Source: Haloferax sulfurifontis ATCC BAA-897
GTDB lineage: Archaea; Halobacteriota; Halobacteria; Halobacteriales; Haloferacaceae
DNA length: 64,000 nt
Direction: 5' to 3'
Assembly (NCBI RefSeq): GCF_000337835.1
Contig: NZ_AOLM01000020.1
Span: forward strand, 173,975 to 237,974
Below are positions 42,883 to 52,113 of this stretch, in pieces. The position numbers and the translations under genes were made by a program. The notes beneath the pieces were generated by a model. That model ran no database searches. It had not been told where the DNA came from and saw only the letters and a list, made by a program, of their open reading frames with translations. The first letter of the stretch is position 1. Each line of letters starts with the position of its first letter.

Positions 42883-43614
42883 ATGCACGAGGGGCGACTC
42901 GCGGTCGATATCGAGACGGCCAGCCCGAACGGCCCGCCGAGCGACTTCCGCAACACCGACGACTTCGAGTTGGTCGCGGTCGGTCTGGGCCACCGCGTCG
43001 GCGGCGCCACCGACGCCGACACCGAGGTCGAAGTCGAGGTGCTCCTCCGCGACGGCGACTGGTCGCTGGAACACACGGCCGACCTCCTTCGGCGGGTCGT
43101 CGAGTGGTGCGAGGCCCGCGGGGGGCGCGTCGTCACGTACAACGGCGAGTACTTCGACGAACACCACCTCCGCGCGTGGGCCGACCGCGTCGCCGACGCC
43201 GGCGTCTGGGCGGACGCGCCGCGCCGAGTCGACGCGCTGTTCGCCGACCACGTCGACCTCGGGGAGCTCGCCGCCGAGGCGTACCCGGAGGCGGTCCGTC
43301 CGAACCGCGACATCCCGGCGCTGTGGAAGGCGTGCAAGGAAGCCGGCGTCGACCAGCCGACCGTCTGGTACGACGACTACGACCTCCCGGCGGGCTATCT
43401 CGAACGCCTCGGCGTCGAGGACGCCCACGTCAAGGGGGCGCACGTCGGCGAGGCGCTGGGCGAGGCGTACGTCGAGGGCGTCGTCGCGGGGCTCGACCAC
43501 ACGCGGACGCACGCCGAGCTCACTCGACTCCTCGTCGACTACGCCGCCGGCGACATCGAGCCGCTGTTTTCGCTCCACGACGCGCTCCGCCGGGCCGGCG
43601 CGAGCGCGGACTGA
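42883..43614 (+). CDS. RNase H-fold 3'-5' exonuclease (DEDDy-like)
   Basis: The 243-residue protein has the three exonuclease motifs. They are Exo I DIETA at residue 9, Exo II in VVTYNGEYFDEHHLRAWAD near residue 85, and Exo III in LVDYAAGDIEPLFSLHD near residue 225, where the Y-x-x-x-D spacing matches the DEDDy type. It resembles the proofreading domain of B-family polymerases as a free-standing protein. It probably degrades nucleic acid from 3' ends. It is the first chromosomal gene after the integrated element. Confidence 0.8.
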   Translation: MHEGRLAVDIETASPNGPPSDFRNTDDFELVAVGLGHRVGGATDADTEVEVEVLLRDGDWSLEHTADLLRRVVEWCEARGGRVVTYNGEYFDEHHLRAWADRVADAGVWADAPRRVDALFADHVDLGELAAEAYPEAVRPNRDIPALWKACKEAGVDQPTVWYDDYDLPAGYLERLGVEDAHVKGAHVGEALGEAYVEGVVAGLDHTRTHAELTRLLVDYAAGDIEPLFSLHDALRRAGASAD

Positions 43615-43717
43615 GTCGTCTCACCCTCGCCGACCCGGGTCGAGGCCGTCGATTACCCACGGGGGCGTGTCCTGTCTCGCGGCAAACGTTTAGCCGCCGG
43701 CAGTCGTAGCCCGTGGT

Positions 43718-44074
43718 ATGAACGACCTCGAACCGGCGGCCGCCGTCGAAGAGGCGCTCCGCGGTAACGGCATCAGCGTCGAGTCAGTCTCGCTCGACGA
43801 CCCCGTCTCACTGACCTATCTCACGGCGTTCCCGGACGTCGAGCCCGACCACGGGGAGGTCGGCCGCGCGGTCACCGCCTTCCTCGACCTCTCCCGCGAC
43901 GACGAGTTCGACCCGAGGACCGTCGAGGCGACGGTGCTCCGAAGCGAGGGCGACGTGCAGGCGACGTGGACGCTCGAAGCCGACTGGATTCGCGCGTACA
44001 ACGACTACGCGCTGGACGACGAGGAACTGTCTCAACGCGTCCTCGACAGCCTCTACGAGGGGGGCGACGCGTGA
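43718..44074 (+). CDS. Uncharacterised haloarchaeal protein
   Basis: A 118-residue acidic soluble protein (MNDLEPAAAVEEALRGNGIS) with an alternating strand-helix pattern but no motif I recognise. Its TGA overlaps the GTG of the hydrolase gene that follows, so the two are co-translated. Codon usage is typical of the chromosome. It may be a small regulator or partner of the hydrolase, which is only a guess from position. Confidence 0.7.
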   Translation: MNDLEPAAAVEEALRGNGISVESVSLDDPVSLTYLTAFPDVEPDHGEVGRAVTAFLDLSRDDEFDPRTVEATVLRSEGDVQATWTLEADWIRAYNDYALDDEELSQRVLDSLYEGGDA

Positions 44075-45012
44075 GCGCGTGGCGACACCGCGGTGAGCCG
44101 CCCGCCGCGCGCGGCCCGCGCCGGCCCTCGCACTTCGAGTACTCGCGCGTCTCGCTGACGTTCGACAGCGAGGGGACGAACTGCGCGGGCTGGCTCTACC
44201 GCCCCGACGGCGTCGAGTCGCCGCCGGTGGTCGTCATGGCCGGCGAGCTCGCGGCGGAGCGTCGCTTCGGCCTCCGCCCCTGCGCCGAGCGGCTGGCCGA
44301 GGCGGGCTACGCGGCGTTCCTCTTCGACTACCGCAACACCGGCGACTCCGACGGCGAGCCTCGGAACCTCGTCGCGCCCGACGCGCAGGTGGCCGACTGG
44401 CACGCCGCGCTCTCCGGCCTCCGCGAGCGCGACGAGGTGGACTCGCGCTCGCTCGTGCTCTGGGGCGCGGGCCTCTCCGGCGGCTACGCGCTCCGCGCGG
44501 CGGCCGAGGACGGTCGCGTCGCCGCCGCCGTCGCCCAAAATCCGATGCTCGACGGGACGGCCGTCACGCGGGGCCGCGGCGTCAAAGGCACGCTCGCCGC
44601 ACTCGCCGCCGGCGTCCGCGACAGACTCCAGTCGCGGTTCTTTGGCCCGTATCGCGTCCCCGTCATCGGCGACGGCTCGTCGATGGCCGTCTTCGAGGAC
44701 CCCGGCGTGCGCGCCGCCTACCGCGAGCTCGTGCCGCCGGGGAGCGCGTGGCGCGACGAGACGCCCGCGCGGCTGTTCCACTCGTTGCTCCGCTACCGGG
44801 CGCTTCCCGACCCGGAGGCGGTCACCTGCCCGACGCTCCTCGTTTCGGGGACGCGCGACGACCTCGCGCCCGCCGACGCGGTGGCTGACCTCGCCGACGA
44901 GCTTCCGGACGCGACGCTGGTCGAACTCCCCGCGGGTCACTTCGACCACTACGACCGGGCGTTCGAACAGACGTTCGGCCACCTCCTGTCGTTCCTCCGA
45001 ACGGTTCGCTGA
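44071..45012 (+). CDS. Alpha/beta hydrolase (S9/dienelactone-like)
   Basis: The 313-residue protein starts with GTG in a GTGA overlap with the previous gene. It has the nucleophile elbow GAGLSGG (Ser), the acid in SGTRDDLAP, and the His in LPAGHFDHYDR. The early strand VVVMAGELAAERRFGLRPCA and FLFDYRNTGDSDGEPRNL match CocE/dienelactone-type hydrolases. The substrate is unknown. A longer upstream frame beginning at 43966 is shadow of the previous gene. Confidence 0.85.
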   Translation: MSAWRHRGEPPAARGPRRPSHFEYSRVSLTFDSEGTNCAGWLYRPDGVESPPVVVMAGELAAERRFGLRPCAERLAEAGYAAFLFDYRNTGDSDGEPRNLVAPDAQVADWHAALSGLRERDEVDSRSLVLWGAGLSGGYALRAAAEDGRVAAAVAQNPMLDGTAVTRGRGVKGTLAALAAGVRDRLQSRFFGPYRVPVIGDGSSMAVFEDPGVRAAYRELVPPGSAWRDETPARLFHSLLRYRALPDPEAVTCPTLLVSGTRDDLAPADAVADLADELPDATLVELPAGHFDHYDRAFEQTFGHLLSFLRTVR

Positions 45013-45081
45013 CGGGAGTCGTCAACGCGTTGAATCCTCGCGCGAACCATTATGTCCTCACCCGGCGTATACTGCATAGAA

Positions 45082-45573
45082 ATGTCCACATCCACCCGTC
45101 TCGTCTCGTTCTTACTCGTCGTCGCGCTCGTCGCGGGGACCGCGTCCGCGCCGGCGTTCGCACAGGAGTCGGAGACGCCGAGCGACGCTGACACACAACG
45201 GCTTCTCGAAGAGGGGGTCGCGCTGTACAACGACAACATCGAAGAGTTAGACGTCTCGTTCGCCCGGAGTCTCGTCGCGGGGCGAACGGTGAACGTCTAC
45301 GTCGAAGACGGGGGCGAGACCCGGGTGTTCTCGGCGTCGGTGCGAGACGACATGCGAATCGAAGACCTGTCGACCGGCCCCGACAGCGAGGCTCCGACCC
45401 GCATCACGACTGACCGAGGGACGCTCGAAACCATCGCCGAGTCGCCGGAGCCGATGTCCGAGGTGCGAAGCGCCCTCTCCGACGACCGCATCCGCGTCAA
45501 CGGCGAGCGCGGACACCCCGTCGACCAGATCGTCTGGACCGTCGCCAACACGTTCAAGGGCTTCTTCCTCTGA
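45082..45573 (+). CDS. Secreted protein with Sec signal peptide
   Basis: A 163-residue protein that starts MSTSTRLVSFLLVVALVAGT and has a signal peptide with a probable cut after ASAPAFA. The mature part has a helix then several strands (ELDVSFARSLVAGRTVNVYV and so on) and ends VDQIVWTVANTFKGFFL. Its pattern is reminiscent of SCP2-like domains but too weak for a call. A TATA-like element at about 45050 supports the start at 45082 over ATG 45052. Confidence 0.65.
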   Translation: MSTSTRLVSFLLVVALVAGTASAPAFAQESETPSDADTQRLLEEGVALYNDNIEELDVSFARSLVAGRTVNVYVEDGGETRVFSASVRDDMRIEDLSTGPDSEAPTRITTDRGTLETIAESPEPMSEVRSALSDDRIRVNGERGHPVDQIVWTVANTFKGFFL

Positions 45574-45667
45574 ACCCGTCCCGAACGCCGTCCGAATCCG
45601 TCTTTTTTCCGGCCCTCGCGTCGTCGCGTCCGTAACCCACTTTGCCGCCTTCCCCGTCTCTCCGTCG

Positions 45668-46909
45668 ATGACGTTCACGCGCACGGTCGAACTCGACGGC
45701 CATATCATCGACTCGGGGATGATGCAACAGGCCATGGGCATCGTGATGGACCTCGACGGCGACTTCGACGTCGAGCAGTTCGACGTCGGCCGGCAGAAAG
45801 ACGAGCCCTCCTACTGCCGGATGTCGGTGACCGCGGACGACCGCGAGACGCTCCAGGAGATACTGCACGAACTCCACCAAATCGGCGCGAACCTCACGGA
45901 CCTCGTCGACGCCCGCGTCGAGGCCTCTCCGGCCGACCGGGTCGTCCCCGTGGGCTTTTACTCGACGACGAACCACCCGACCGACGTTCGGTATCGCGGC
46001 GAGTGGCTCCCGGTCGAGGACATCGAGATGGACTGCGCGATAGTTATCGAGGAGACCGACGACGGCCCGCGGGCCTCCACGAAGGTCCTCAACGGCATCG
46101 AGGAGGGCGACCTCGTCGTCACCGACGAGGCGGGCATTCGCGTCAAGCCGCCGGAACGGCCCCGCGACGCCTCCGGCCCCTTCGGGTTCATGCAGGGCGG
46201 CGTCTCCTCGGAGCGCCCCTCGGAGTCGCTCATCGGCGAGGTGGCCGACGCGCTCCGCGAGACCAAAGCCGACGGCGGGAACGTCCTCGTCGTCGCGGGG
46301 CCGGCGCTCATCCACTCGGGCGGCGGCGACGCCCTCGCCGAACTCGTCCGCGAGGGCTACGTGGACATGATTTCGGCCGGAAACGGCTTCGCCACCCACG
46401 ACATCGAGCGCGGGCTGTACGGCACCTCCCTCGGGATGGACATGGAGACGATGGAACACCCCCGAAAGGGCCACAAACACCACATCTACACCATCAGCGA
46501 GGTCATCCGCGCCGGCGGCATCGCCGAGGCCGTCGAGGAGGGGCTCATCGAATCGGGCGTGATGTACGAGTGCGTGAAACACGACGTGCCGTACGTCCTC
46601 GCGGGGTCGATTCGGGACGACGGCCCGTTGCCGGACACCATCACCGACACCATCGAGGCGCAGAACGCCATCCGCGAGCAGGCCCACCGCGCCGACATGG
46701 TGCTGATGCTCTCGACGCTCCTGCACTCTGTCGCCGTCGGCAACTGCCTGCCGTCGACGGCCAAGACCGTCTGCGTGGACATCAACCCCGCGACCGTCAC
46801 GCAACTGCTGGACCGCGGCTCCTCGCAGGCCATCGGCATGGTCACGGACATCGGGACGTTCGTGCCGACGCTGGCCGAGAAGGTGCTCGAAGCCGACGGC
46901 GAGAACTGA
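45668..46909 (+). CDS. TIGR00300-family protein, likely ornithine cyclodeaminase
   Basis: The 413-residue protein has the LOR/SDH N-terminal conserved region (VELDGHIIDSGMMQQAMGIV, then MDLDGDFDVEQFDVGRQKDE) and a C-terminal NAD-binding part with VLVVAGPALIHSGGGDAL. A methanogen member of this family was shown to convert ornithine to proline and ammonia. The same reaction is likely here but not shown. It stands as a single gene. The final segment VCVDINPATVTQLLDRGSSQ is typical. Confidence 0.85.
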   Translation: MTFTRTVELDGHIIDSGMMQQAMGIVMDLDGDFDVEQFDVGRQKDEPSYCRMSVTADDRETLQEILHELHQIGANLTDLVDARVEASPADRVVPVGFYSTTNHPTDVRYRGEWLPVEDIEMDCAIVIEETDDGPRASTKVLNGIEEGDLVVTDEAGIRVKPPERPRDASGPFGFMQGGVSSERPSESLIGEVADALRETKADGGNVLVVAGPALIHSGGGDALAELVREGYVDMISAGNGFATHDIERGLYGTSLGMDMETMEHPRKGHKHHIYTISEVIRAGGIAEAVEEGLIESGVMYECVKHDVPYVLAGSIRDDGPLPDTITDTIEAQNAIREQAHRADMVLMLSTLLHSVAVGNCLPSTAKTVCVDINPATVTQLLDRGSSQAIGMVTDIGTFVPTLAEKVLEADGEN

Positions 46910-46994
46910 CCGGGTCGCCCCTTGTTCCGCCGCGCCGCCGCGTCGCGCCGTCTGACGTGTCTATTATGACCCCGGGTGGTCTCTCGTGTTCTGT

Positions 46995-47720
46995 ATGCAA
47001 CCCAACGCAGTGCGAGTGCTCCTCGCCGCGGTCATGGTTCTCCTCGCCGGGTGCGGGGGCGGCGTCGGCGGCGACGCCACGACCGCGACCGAACCGGCGA
47101 CGGACGCGACAGACGTGACGACGACCGCCGGCGGCGAGTCGGCCGACCAGAGCGGCGACGCCGCCGCCGAACGCTCCGCAGTCACGTTCAACGGAACGTG
47201 GGACCAGCGGTACCGTACCGGGCAGTACTACCGCTACGACATCGAGAGTCCGAGCATCGACGGCACCGCGACCTACGAGTGGGAGGTCGTCTCCGCGACC
47301 GACGACGAGGTGACGGTCCGAACGAAACTGGTCACGCCCAACGCGACGAGCGAACAGACCGTGACCGCGCCGCCGGACGAGGTGTACGGCGAACTCGCCG
47401 GAAGCCCGTCGGGGTCGGTGGCCACCCTCGGGTTTGATTCCCCGTACTACAGCGGAGTTGAAGGCGAGACCCTCAGCGTCGGCGACAGCTGGGAGTCCTC
47501 GGGCCCCAACGGGACCGTGAGCTTCGAAGTCGAGGCGCTCTCGACCTACGCCGGCCTCGAATGTGCGGAGTTCGTCGTCCGGACGAACGGGAGCGTCTTC
47601 TGGGAGAGCTGTGTCACCCCGGAGAGCCCGCTTCCGGGCTACGTGGCGTTCTACGAGGAGGAAGGCGACGAGACGCCGGCGTTCGAGATGGAACTCGTCG
47701 AGTATCGAAGCGGGAACTGA
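46995..47720 (+). CDS. Lipoprotein of unknown function
   Basis: A 241-residue protein with a short signal peptide (MQPNAVRVLLAAVMVLLAGC), the lipobox LAGC, and then a glycine- and Thr/Asp-rich linker. The mature domain is strand-rich with two Cys (LECAEFVVR and WESCVTPES) that could form a disulfide. A GTG at 46986 is in frame upstream, but ATG 46995 gives the natural signal peptide. The function is unknown. Confidence 0.72.
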   Translation: MQPNAVRVLLAAVMVLLAGCGGGVGGDATTATEPATDATDVTTTAGGESADQSGDAAAERSAVTFNGTWDQRYRTGQYYRYDIESPSIDGTATYEWEVVSATDDEVTVRTKLVTPNATSEQTVTAPPDEVYGELAGSPSGSVATLGFDSPYYSGVEGETLSVGDSWESSGPNGTVSFEVEALSTYAGLECAEFVVRTNGSVFWESCVTPESPLPGYVAFYEEEGDETPAFEMELVEYRSGN

Positions 47721-47747
47721 GTCGGTCGGGAGCGCCGTTTCGGGCGG

Positions 47748-48149
47748 TCAGACCGTTTCCAGCGGGACGACCGCCATCGGGATGTTCGAGTGCAACAGGA
47801 CGTCCTGTGCCGTGCTCCCGAAGACGATTTTCGAGGTCGGATTGCGCTTTCGGACGCCGATGACGATTTCGTCGGCGTCCTGTTCGTCGGCACATCGGAG
47901 GATGTCGTCGGCGGGGTCGTTGCCGCGGATGTACTGGTGCGTTTCCACGTCCACGAGGTCGCCGAGTCGGGAAGTCACGACGTTCAGCGCGTCCTCGCCG
48001 TCGCGGACGTCCTCGCTGTCGGTCTCGTCGCCGCCGCGGTGGGAGTTGACGACGTGGAGCACGTCGCCGGCGTCGATTCGCCGCGAGAGGTAGTCGCAGA
48101 CTTCGGCGCTCGTGTGGACCGAGTTCGTCCCGATAACGTATGTTGCCAT
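47748..48149 (-). CDS. Universal stress protein (UspA family)
   Basis: The 133-residue protein has the Usp alpha/beta fold, with the ATP-type motif at the C-terminus (EIVIGVRKRNPTSKIVFGST, then AQDVLLHSNIPMAVVPLE). The G-x-x-x-x-x-x-x-x-x-x-x-GS spacing suggests nucleotide binding with small deviations. The N-terminal strand MATYVIGTNSV lacks the usual longer first strand. The gene stands alone, with an AT-rich promoter at about 48170. Confidence 0.88.
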   Translation of the reverse strand: MATYVIGTNSVHTSAEVCDYLSRRIDAGDVLHVVNSHRGGDETDSEDVRDGEDALNVVTSRLGDLVDVETHQYIRGNDPADDILRCADEQDADEIVIGVRKRNPTSKIVFGSTAQDVLLHSNIPMAVVPLETV

Positions 48150-48199
48150 GCCACATATCGCTACGCCGTCCTATAAAAATCCACGCCCGACCACGCTCG

Positions 48200-48358
48200 T
48201 CAGGCCCGCTTCATCATCGCCAGCACGTCGTCTCTCGTCATCGCTTTCCCGTGTTCGTCGTGGGCGTGTTCCTGAATCACTTTCACCACCTCGTTTCTGT
48301 TCTCGGAGGTCACGCTGAACCCGCACGAACACGTCGCCTGTTGCATCGCCTTCGACAT
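48200..48358 (-). CDS. DUF1059 small protein
   Basis: A 52-residue protein starting MSKAMQQATCSCGFSVTSEN, with NEVVKVIQEHAHDEHGKAMT and a short C-terminus. The CSCGF motif and the HAHDEHG segment are the DUF1059 signature; its two Cys and the His could bind a metal. The longer frame upstream to 48490 is not supported by the family. The function of DUF1059 is unknown. Confidence 0.8.
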   Translation of the reverse strand: MSKAMQQATCSCGFSVTSENRNEVVKVIQEHAHDEHGKAMTRDDVLAMMKRA

Positions 48359-48522
48359 AACAAGAGAGATACGCGCTCCGAGGGCAAAGCGTGTGTTCAC
48401 ACTTACCATGACACTCCCGGTGGCGGGCGGGTCCCCCACTGCCGTGGCGTCTCGGTCGCGTCGGCCGCTCTCCGGACCCGTCGGGGACAAAACATATACC
48501 GGATCGTAAATGTCAGTCGGGT

Positions 48523-49533
48523 ATGGAAAGAAACGCCCTCCTCACCGCCGGGGCGGTCGGCGTCGTCGTCGTGGCGCTCGTCGCCGCCGCCGTCGTTCCG
48601 GGGGTCGTCGCGGACCCGACCGACGACGGCCCCGTCCGTCCCGGCCCGGTGGACGTCGCCGGGGTCTCCATCGCCGCCGGGCAGGCGACCGGCGAGACGG
48701 TCACCCTCGAAATCGAGACGCGAATCGACCACCGAGGCAACCCGACGGAGAACGTGAGCGTCCTCGTCCGCGCCGTCGACGCCGAGTCGGGACTGCTGAC
48801 GACGACGCAGGAACTCGACGTGGGAACGCTCTCCAAAGACGGTGAGACGGCGGCGACGACCAACCTCACGGTGCCCCGCGAGGGCGGCTACGACGTCGAG
48901 GTCGTCCTCTACAGCGACGACGAGCGGGTCGACGAGGCGCGAAAGAGCGTCCGCGGCGTCTCGGCCATCAAGCCGCCGTACCTCCGGTCGACCACCTCGT
49001 TCACCGACAGCGAGGCGCTCCCGCCCGTCTCCTTCGCCATCGCGGAGACCGGCGAGGACCGGACGACGCTCGACCTGACGGCGACGCTGACGAACGCCGG
49101 CGACGACCCGGCCGAGGAGCTCTCGGTGCTGTTCGTCCTCCGGCAGGCCGAGTCCAACATCGTCGCCTCCCGGACGACGGTCGACGCGGGGACCATCGAG
49201 GCCGGTCGGACCGAGACGGTGGACGCGTCGGCGAGCGTCCCGAACGACTACAACTACTACATCGACGCCGTGTTGCTCCGCGACGGGGTCGTCATCGACA
49301 CCGCCCGCGGCGCGGCGAACCTGAACCCAACGAGGACGATTAGCGTGAACCAGACCAGAGAGGACGTGGAACTCCGCGTCGAAGACTTCGAGAACGGCGA
49401 CGGCGGCGACGCGCCGCGAGAAACCGGCTACGAGCCGACCGAGACCTCCTCGGCGGCACCGGGCTTCGGCCCGCTCGTGGCGGTCGTGGGACTGCTCGCG
49501 GCCGTCTTCGTCGCCCGGAGGTGGTCGAAATGA
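48523..49533 (+). CDS. Surface protein with PGF-CTERM anchor
   Basis: The 336-residue protein has an N-terminal hydrophobic signal (LLTAGAVGVVVVALVAAAVV), two beta-rich domains of about 120 residues each that look like DUF7490/CARDB-type modules, and a C-terminal APGFGPLVAVVGLLAAVFVA followed by RRWSK. That end is a PGF-CTERM sorting signal, normally cut by archaeosortase and replaced by a lipid anchor. The stop overlaps the next ATG (ATGA), so the two genes are coupled. Confidence 0.82.
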   Translation: MERNALLTAGAVGVVVVALVAAAVVPGVVADPTDDGPVRPGPVDVAGVSIAAGQATGETVTLEIETRIDHRGNPTENVSVLVRAVDAESGLLTTTQELDVGTLSKDGETAATTNLTVPREGGYDVEVVLYSDDERVDEARKSVRGVSAIKPPYLRSTTSFTDSEALPPVSFAIAETGEDRTTLDLTATLTNAGDDPAEELSVLFVLRQAESNIVASRTTVDAGTIEAGRTETVDASASVPNDYNYYIDAVLLRDGVVIDTARGAANLNPTRTISVNQTREDVELRVEDFENGDGGDAPRETGYEPTETSSAAPGFGPLVAVVGLLAAVFVARRWSK

Positions 49534-49841
49534 GCGACGAGATGCGGACGGACGGAGACCGGTCTTCGACTGACGAGACGCGGGCGACGGACGACGAGGA
49601 AACCGAGAACCGCGAGTTCGCCGAACGGATGCGCCGCTACCTCGACTACGCGGTGCTCGCGGGACTGCTGTTGCTCGCGCTCATCGCGGCGCTCCAGTTC
49701 TACCTCAACGCCAGCCAGACCATCACGACGTGGGTGAACCCCGAGTACCGCGCGCCGTTCCAGGCGGCGTTCAACCTCGTGTTGCTCCTCGGGGCGGCGC
49801 TCGGCGTCTCCGTTCAGCTTCGCCGGCTGACGAGCGACTGA
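49530..49841 (+). CDS. Small two-helix membrane protein coupled to surface protein
   Basis: A 103-residue protein with an acidic N-terminus (40 residues), helices YAVLAGLLLLALIAALQFYL and FNLVLLLGAALGVSV, and a short tail. It looks like a haloarchaeal uncharacterised membrane family. It overlaps the PGF-CTERM gene by 4 bases and probably works with it, for example in membrane anchoring or export. Confidence 0.7.
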   Translation: MSDEMRTDGDRSSTDETRATDDEETENREFAERMRRYLDYAVLAGLLLLALIAALQFYLNASQTITTWVNPEYRAPFQAAFNLVLLLGAALGVSVQLRRLTSD

Positions 49842-49902
49842 GCGGTCCGCGCTACCTCTCACCACGCATACAGTTTTCAGGCCGCCGCCCGAGTCGTTGG
49901 CT

Positions 49903-51213
49903 ATGAACTTCCTCTTCGTGTCGGCGGACGCCGCGCTCATCACCGACCTCGCGTGGCAGGTCCACAGGGAGGGCCACGACGTGCGGTACTACATCGAGGC
50001 CGAGCGGGACAGGGAAATCGGCGACGGCTTCGTCACGAAGACCGACGACTGGCGCGCGGAGGTCGACTGGGCCGACGTCATCGTCTTCGACGACATCTGG
50101 GTCGGCTCCGACATCGGAACCGGCGCGCTGGCACAGGAGCTCCGCGAGGAGGGACACGCCGTCGTCGGCGGGACGCCGAACACCGACCGCCTCGAAGAGG
50201 ACCGCGGCTACGCCATGGACGTACTGGAGTCCCACGGCGTGGACACGGTCGAACAGCGCGTCTTCCGCGACTTCGACGAGGGCATCGAGTACGTCCGGCG
50301 GAACCGCGCCCCCTACGTCATCAAACCGCTGGGCGAGGTCCAGAACGTCAAGCGACTCCTCTACGTCGGCAACGAAGAGGACGGGAGCGACGTGGTCGAG
50401 GTGCTCCGCGCGTACAAGCAGGCGTGGGGCCACCGGATGAAGGGCTTTCAGCTCCAGCGGAAGGTCGAGGGCGTCGAAATCGCGGTCTGCGGCTTCTTCA
50501 ACGGCGAGAAGTTCGTCGACTCGGTGAACTTCAACTTCGAGCACAAGAAGCTGTTTCCGGGCAACATCGGCCCCTCGACCGGCGAGATGGGAACGTCGAT
50601 GTTCTGGGCCGGGCGGAACCGGCTGTTCGAGGAGACGCTGGGCCGGCTCGAACCGTGGCTCGCCGAGGAGGGTTACGTCGGGAGCATCGACATCAACTGC
50701 ATCGTCAACGAACACGGCATCTACCCGCTGGAGTTCACCCCGCGGTTCGGCTACCCGACGATTACGCTCCAAGAGGAGTCCTTCGAGTCGTCGACCGCGC
50801 AGTTCTTCTACGACCTCGCCCACGGCAACGACCCCGACCTCTCGGTCCACGGCGGCTACCAAATCGCGGTCCGCATCGTCCTACCGCCGTTCCCCTTCAA
50901 CGACGAGAAGACCTACGACGAGAACTCGCGGAACGCGGCGGTCGTCTTCGAGACCGACAGCCGCGAGGGCGTCCACATCGAGGACGCGAAACTCGTCGAC
51001 GGGCAGTGGCGCGCCGCCGGCGAGAGCGGCATCCCGCTCGTCGTCACCGGGAAGGGCGAGACGATGCAGGAGGCGAGAAGACAGGCGTACGACCGCGTCG
51101 ACGACATCGTCATCCCGAACCTGTACTACCGCGACGACATCGGCGAGCGGTGGATAAGCGGCGACGGCGACCGACTGCTCGCGTGGGGCTACCTCGGCCC
51201 GGCGAGCGAATGA
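49903..51213 (+). CDS. PurD-like ATP-grasp ligase
   Basis: The 436-residue protein has the layout of phosphoribosylamine-glycine ligase: an N-terminal Rossmann-like part (MNFLFVSADAALITDLAWQV), the ATP-grasp lysine in APYVIKPLGEVQNVKRLLYV, and the metal-binding Glu/Asn in SIDINCIVNEHGIYPLEFTP, then PRFGYPTI. It lacks the usual PurD N-terminal glycine-loop motif, and several residues differ from PurD, so it may be an ATP-grasp ligase for another substrate. The start ATG 49903 was chosen over TTG 49897. Confidence 0.8.
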   Translation: MNFLFVSADAALITDLAWQVHREGHDVRYYIEAERDREIGDGFVTKTDDWRAEVDWADVIVFDDIWVGSDIGTGALAQELREEGHAVVGGTPNTDRLEEDRGYAMDVLESHGVDTVEQRVFRDFDEGIEYVRRNRAPYVIKPLGEVQNVKRLLYVGNEEDGSDVVEVLRAYKQAWGHRMKGFQLQRKVEGVEIAVCGFFNGEKFVDSVNFNFEHKKLFPGNIGPSTGEMGTSMFWAGRNRLFEETLGRLEPWLAEEGYVGSIDINCIVNEHGIYPLEFTPRFGYPTITLQEESFESSTAQFFYDLAHGNDPDLSVHGGYQIAVRIVLPPFPFNDEKTYDENSRNAAVVFETDSREGVHIEDAKLVDGQWRAAGESGIPLVVTGKGETMQEARRQAYDRVDDIVIPNLYYRDDIGERWISGDGDRLLAWGYLGPASE

Positions 51214-51217
51214 GAGA

Positions 51218-52039
51218 CTAGTTGAGCGCCAGCCACGCGGCGAAGACGGCGAGGCCGCCGACGGCGGTGCTCAGCGCGGCGTGGAACCTGAGGCGGTCGA
51301 GAATCGCGTGAGCGTGGCCGTCTTCGACAGACAGCAGTTCGTGAATCTCGCTTCCGATTTCACAGCGCGGGAGGAAGTCCATGGCGACGTGGAGGAACAC
51401 GCCGGAGGCGAAGCCGAAGACGAGGCCGCGGAAGGCGTCGGTAGCGGGGAGCGACACGGCGCTGGAGACGATGGCGGCGATGCCGAGGCCCGCCGCGGGA
51501 AGAAGCAGGGGAGCGACCGACTTGTCCTGTCCCGAGAGCCGGCGGGCGGCGGCGTAGCCGGCCGGCCCCTTGTGGGAGACGATGGCGAGGCCGAGGCCGA
51601 CGCCCACGTCGATGTTCCCGTAGACGATACCGATAATCGCGCCCGCGGAGACGGCGTGCGCCGAGAGTTCGGTCACGGTGCGGTCCACGGGGAACTCCAT
51701 GTGGGCGAAGCGGTGGCCGACGGTGTGGGCGGCGAAGCCCGCGAGGATGCCGAAGGCGATGCCGAAGCCGCCGAACTGGGTGTGGTGGCCGAGCGCCTGC
51801 GGGACCAGAAACACCGCGGCGCTCGTCACCATCGCGCCGCTGGCGAGGCCGTAGCCCCAGACGAGTCCCTCGGCGTGTTCGGTCCGGCTCCGCGCCCCGA
51901 GGGGCGCGGCGAGCGCCATCGCGCCGAAGGCGGCCCACGAGACGATAAGGAGGTTCCACGCCCCGGCGCTCGCGGCGTATCCGGAGAGCGCGACGAGCGC
52001 CACGACGCTCCCCGCGCCGATGGCCGTCGAACGGTTCAT
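51218..52039 (-). CDS. ZIP-family metal transporter
   Basis: The 273-residue protein has eight hydrophobic helices and the histidine motifs of ZIP transporters: TVGHRFAHME, TELSAHAVSAGAIIGI and IVSHKGPAGYAAARR. It should bring divalent metal, probably zinc, into the cytoplasm. The start at 52039 was chosen because a TATA-like CTTATTAATCC lies about 25 bp upstream on the minus strand. An earlier in-frame ATG at 52135 reads into the end of the SDR gene. Confidence 0.85.
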   Translation of the reverse strand: MNRSTAIGAGSVVALVALSGYAASAGAWNLLIVSWAAFGAMALAAPLGARSRTEHAEGLVWGYGLASGAMVTSAAVFLVPQALGHHTQFGGFGIAFGILAGFAAHTVGHRFAHMEFPVDRTVTELSAHAVSAGAIIGIVYGNIDVGVGLGLAIVSHKGPAGYAAARRLSGQDKSVAPLLLPAAGLGIAAIVSSAVSLPATDAFRGLVFGFASGVFLHVAMDFLPRCEIGSEIHELLSVEDGHAHAILDRLRFHAALSTAVGGLAVFAAWLALN

Positions 52040-52113
52040 ATTATGAACGAGCTGGTTCGGATTAATAAGGAGCGCGGTTCCGGCGGAACGCGGGGTCGAA
52101 ACGCGACGGGACC

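Noticed and set aside
49903..51213. True PurD of purine synthesis
   Set aside because: The overall fold matches, but the N-terminal glycine-rich loop and several PurD-specific residues are not seen, so only PurD-like was called.
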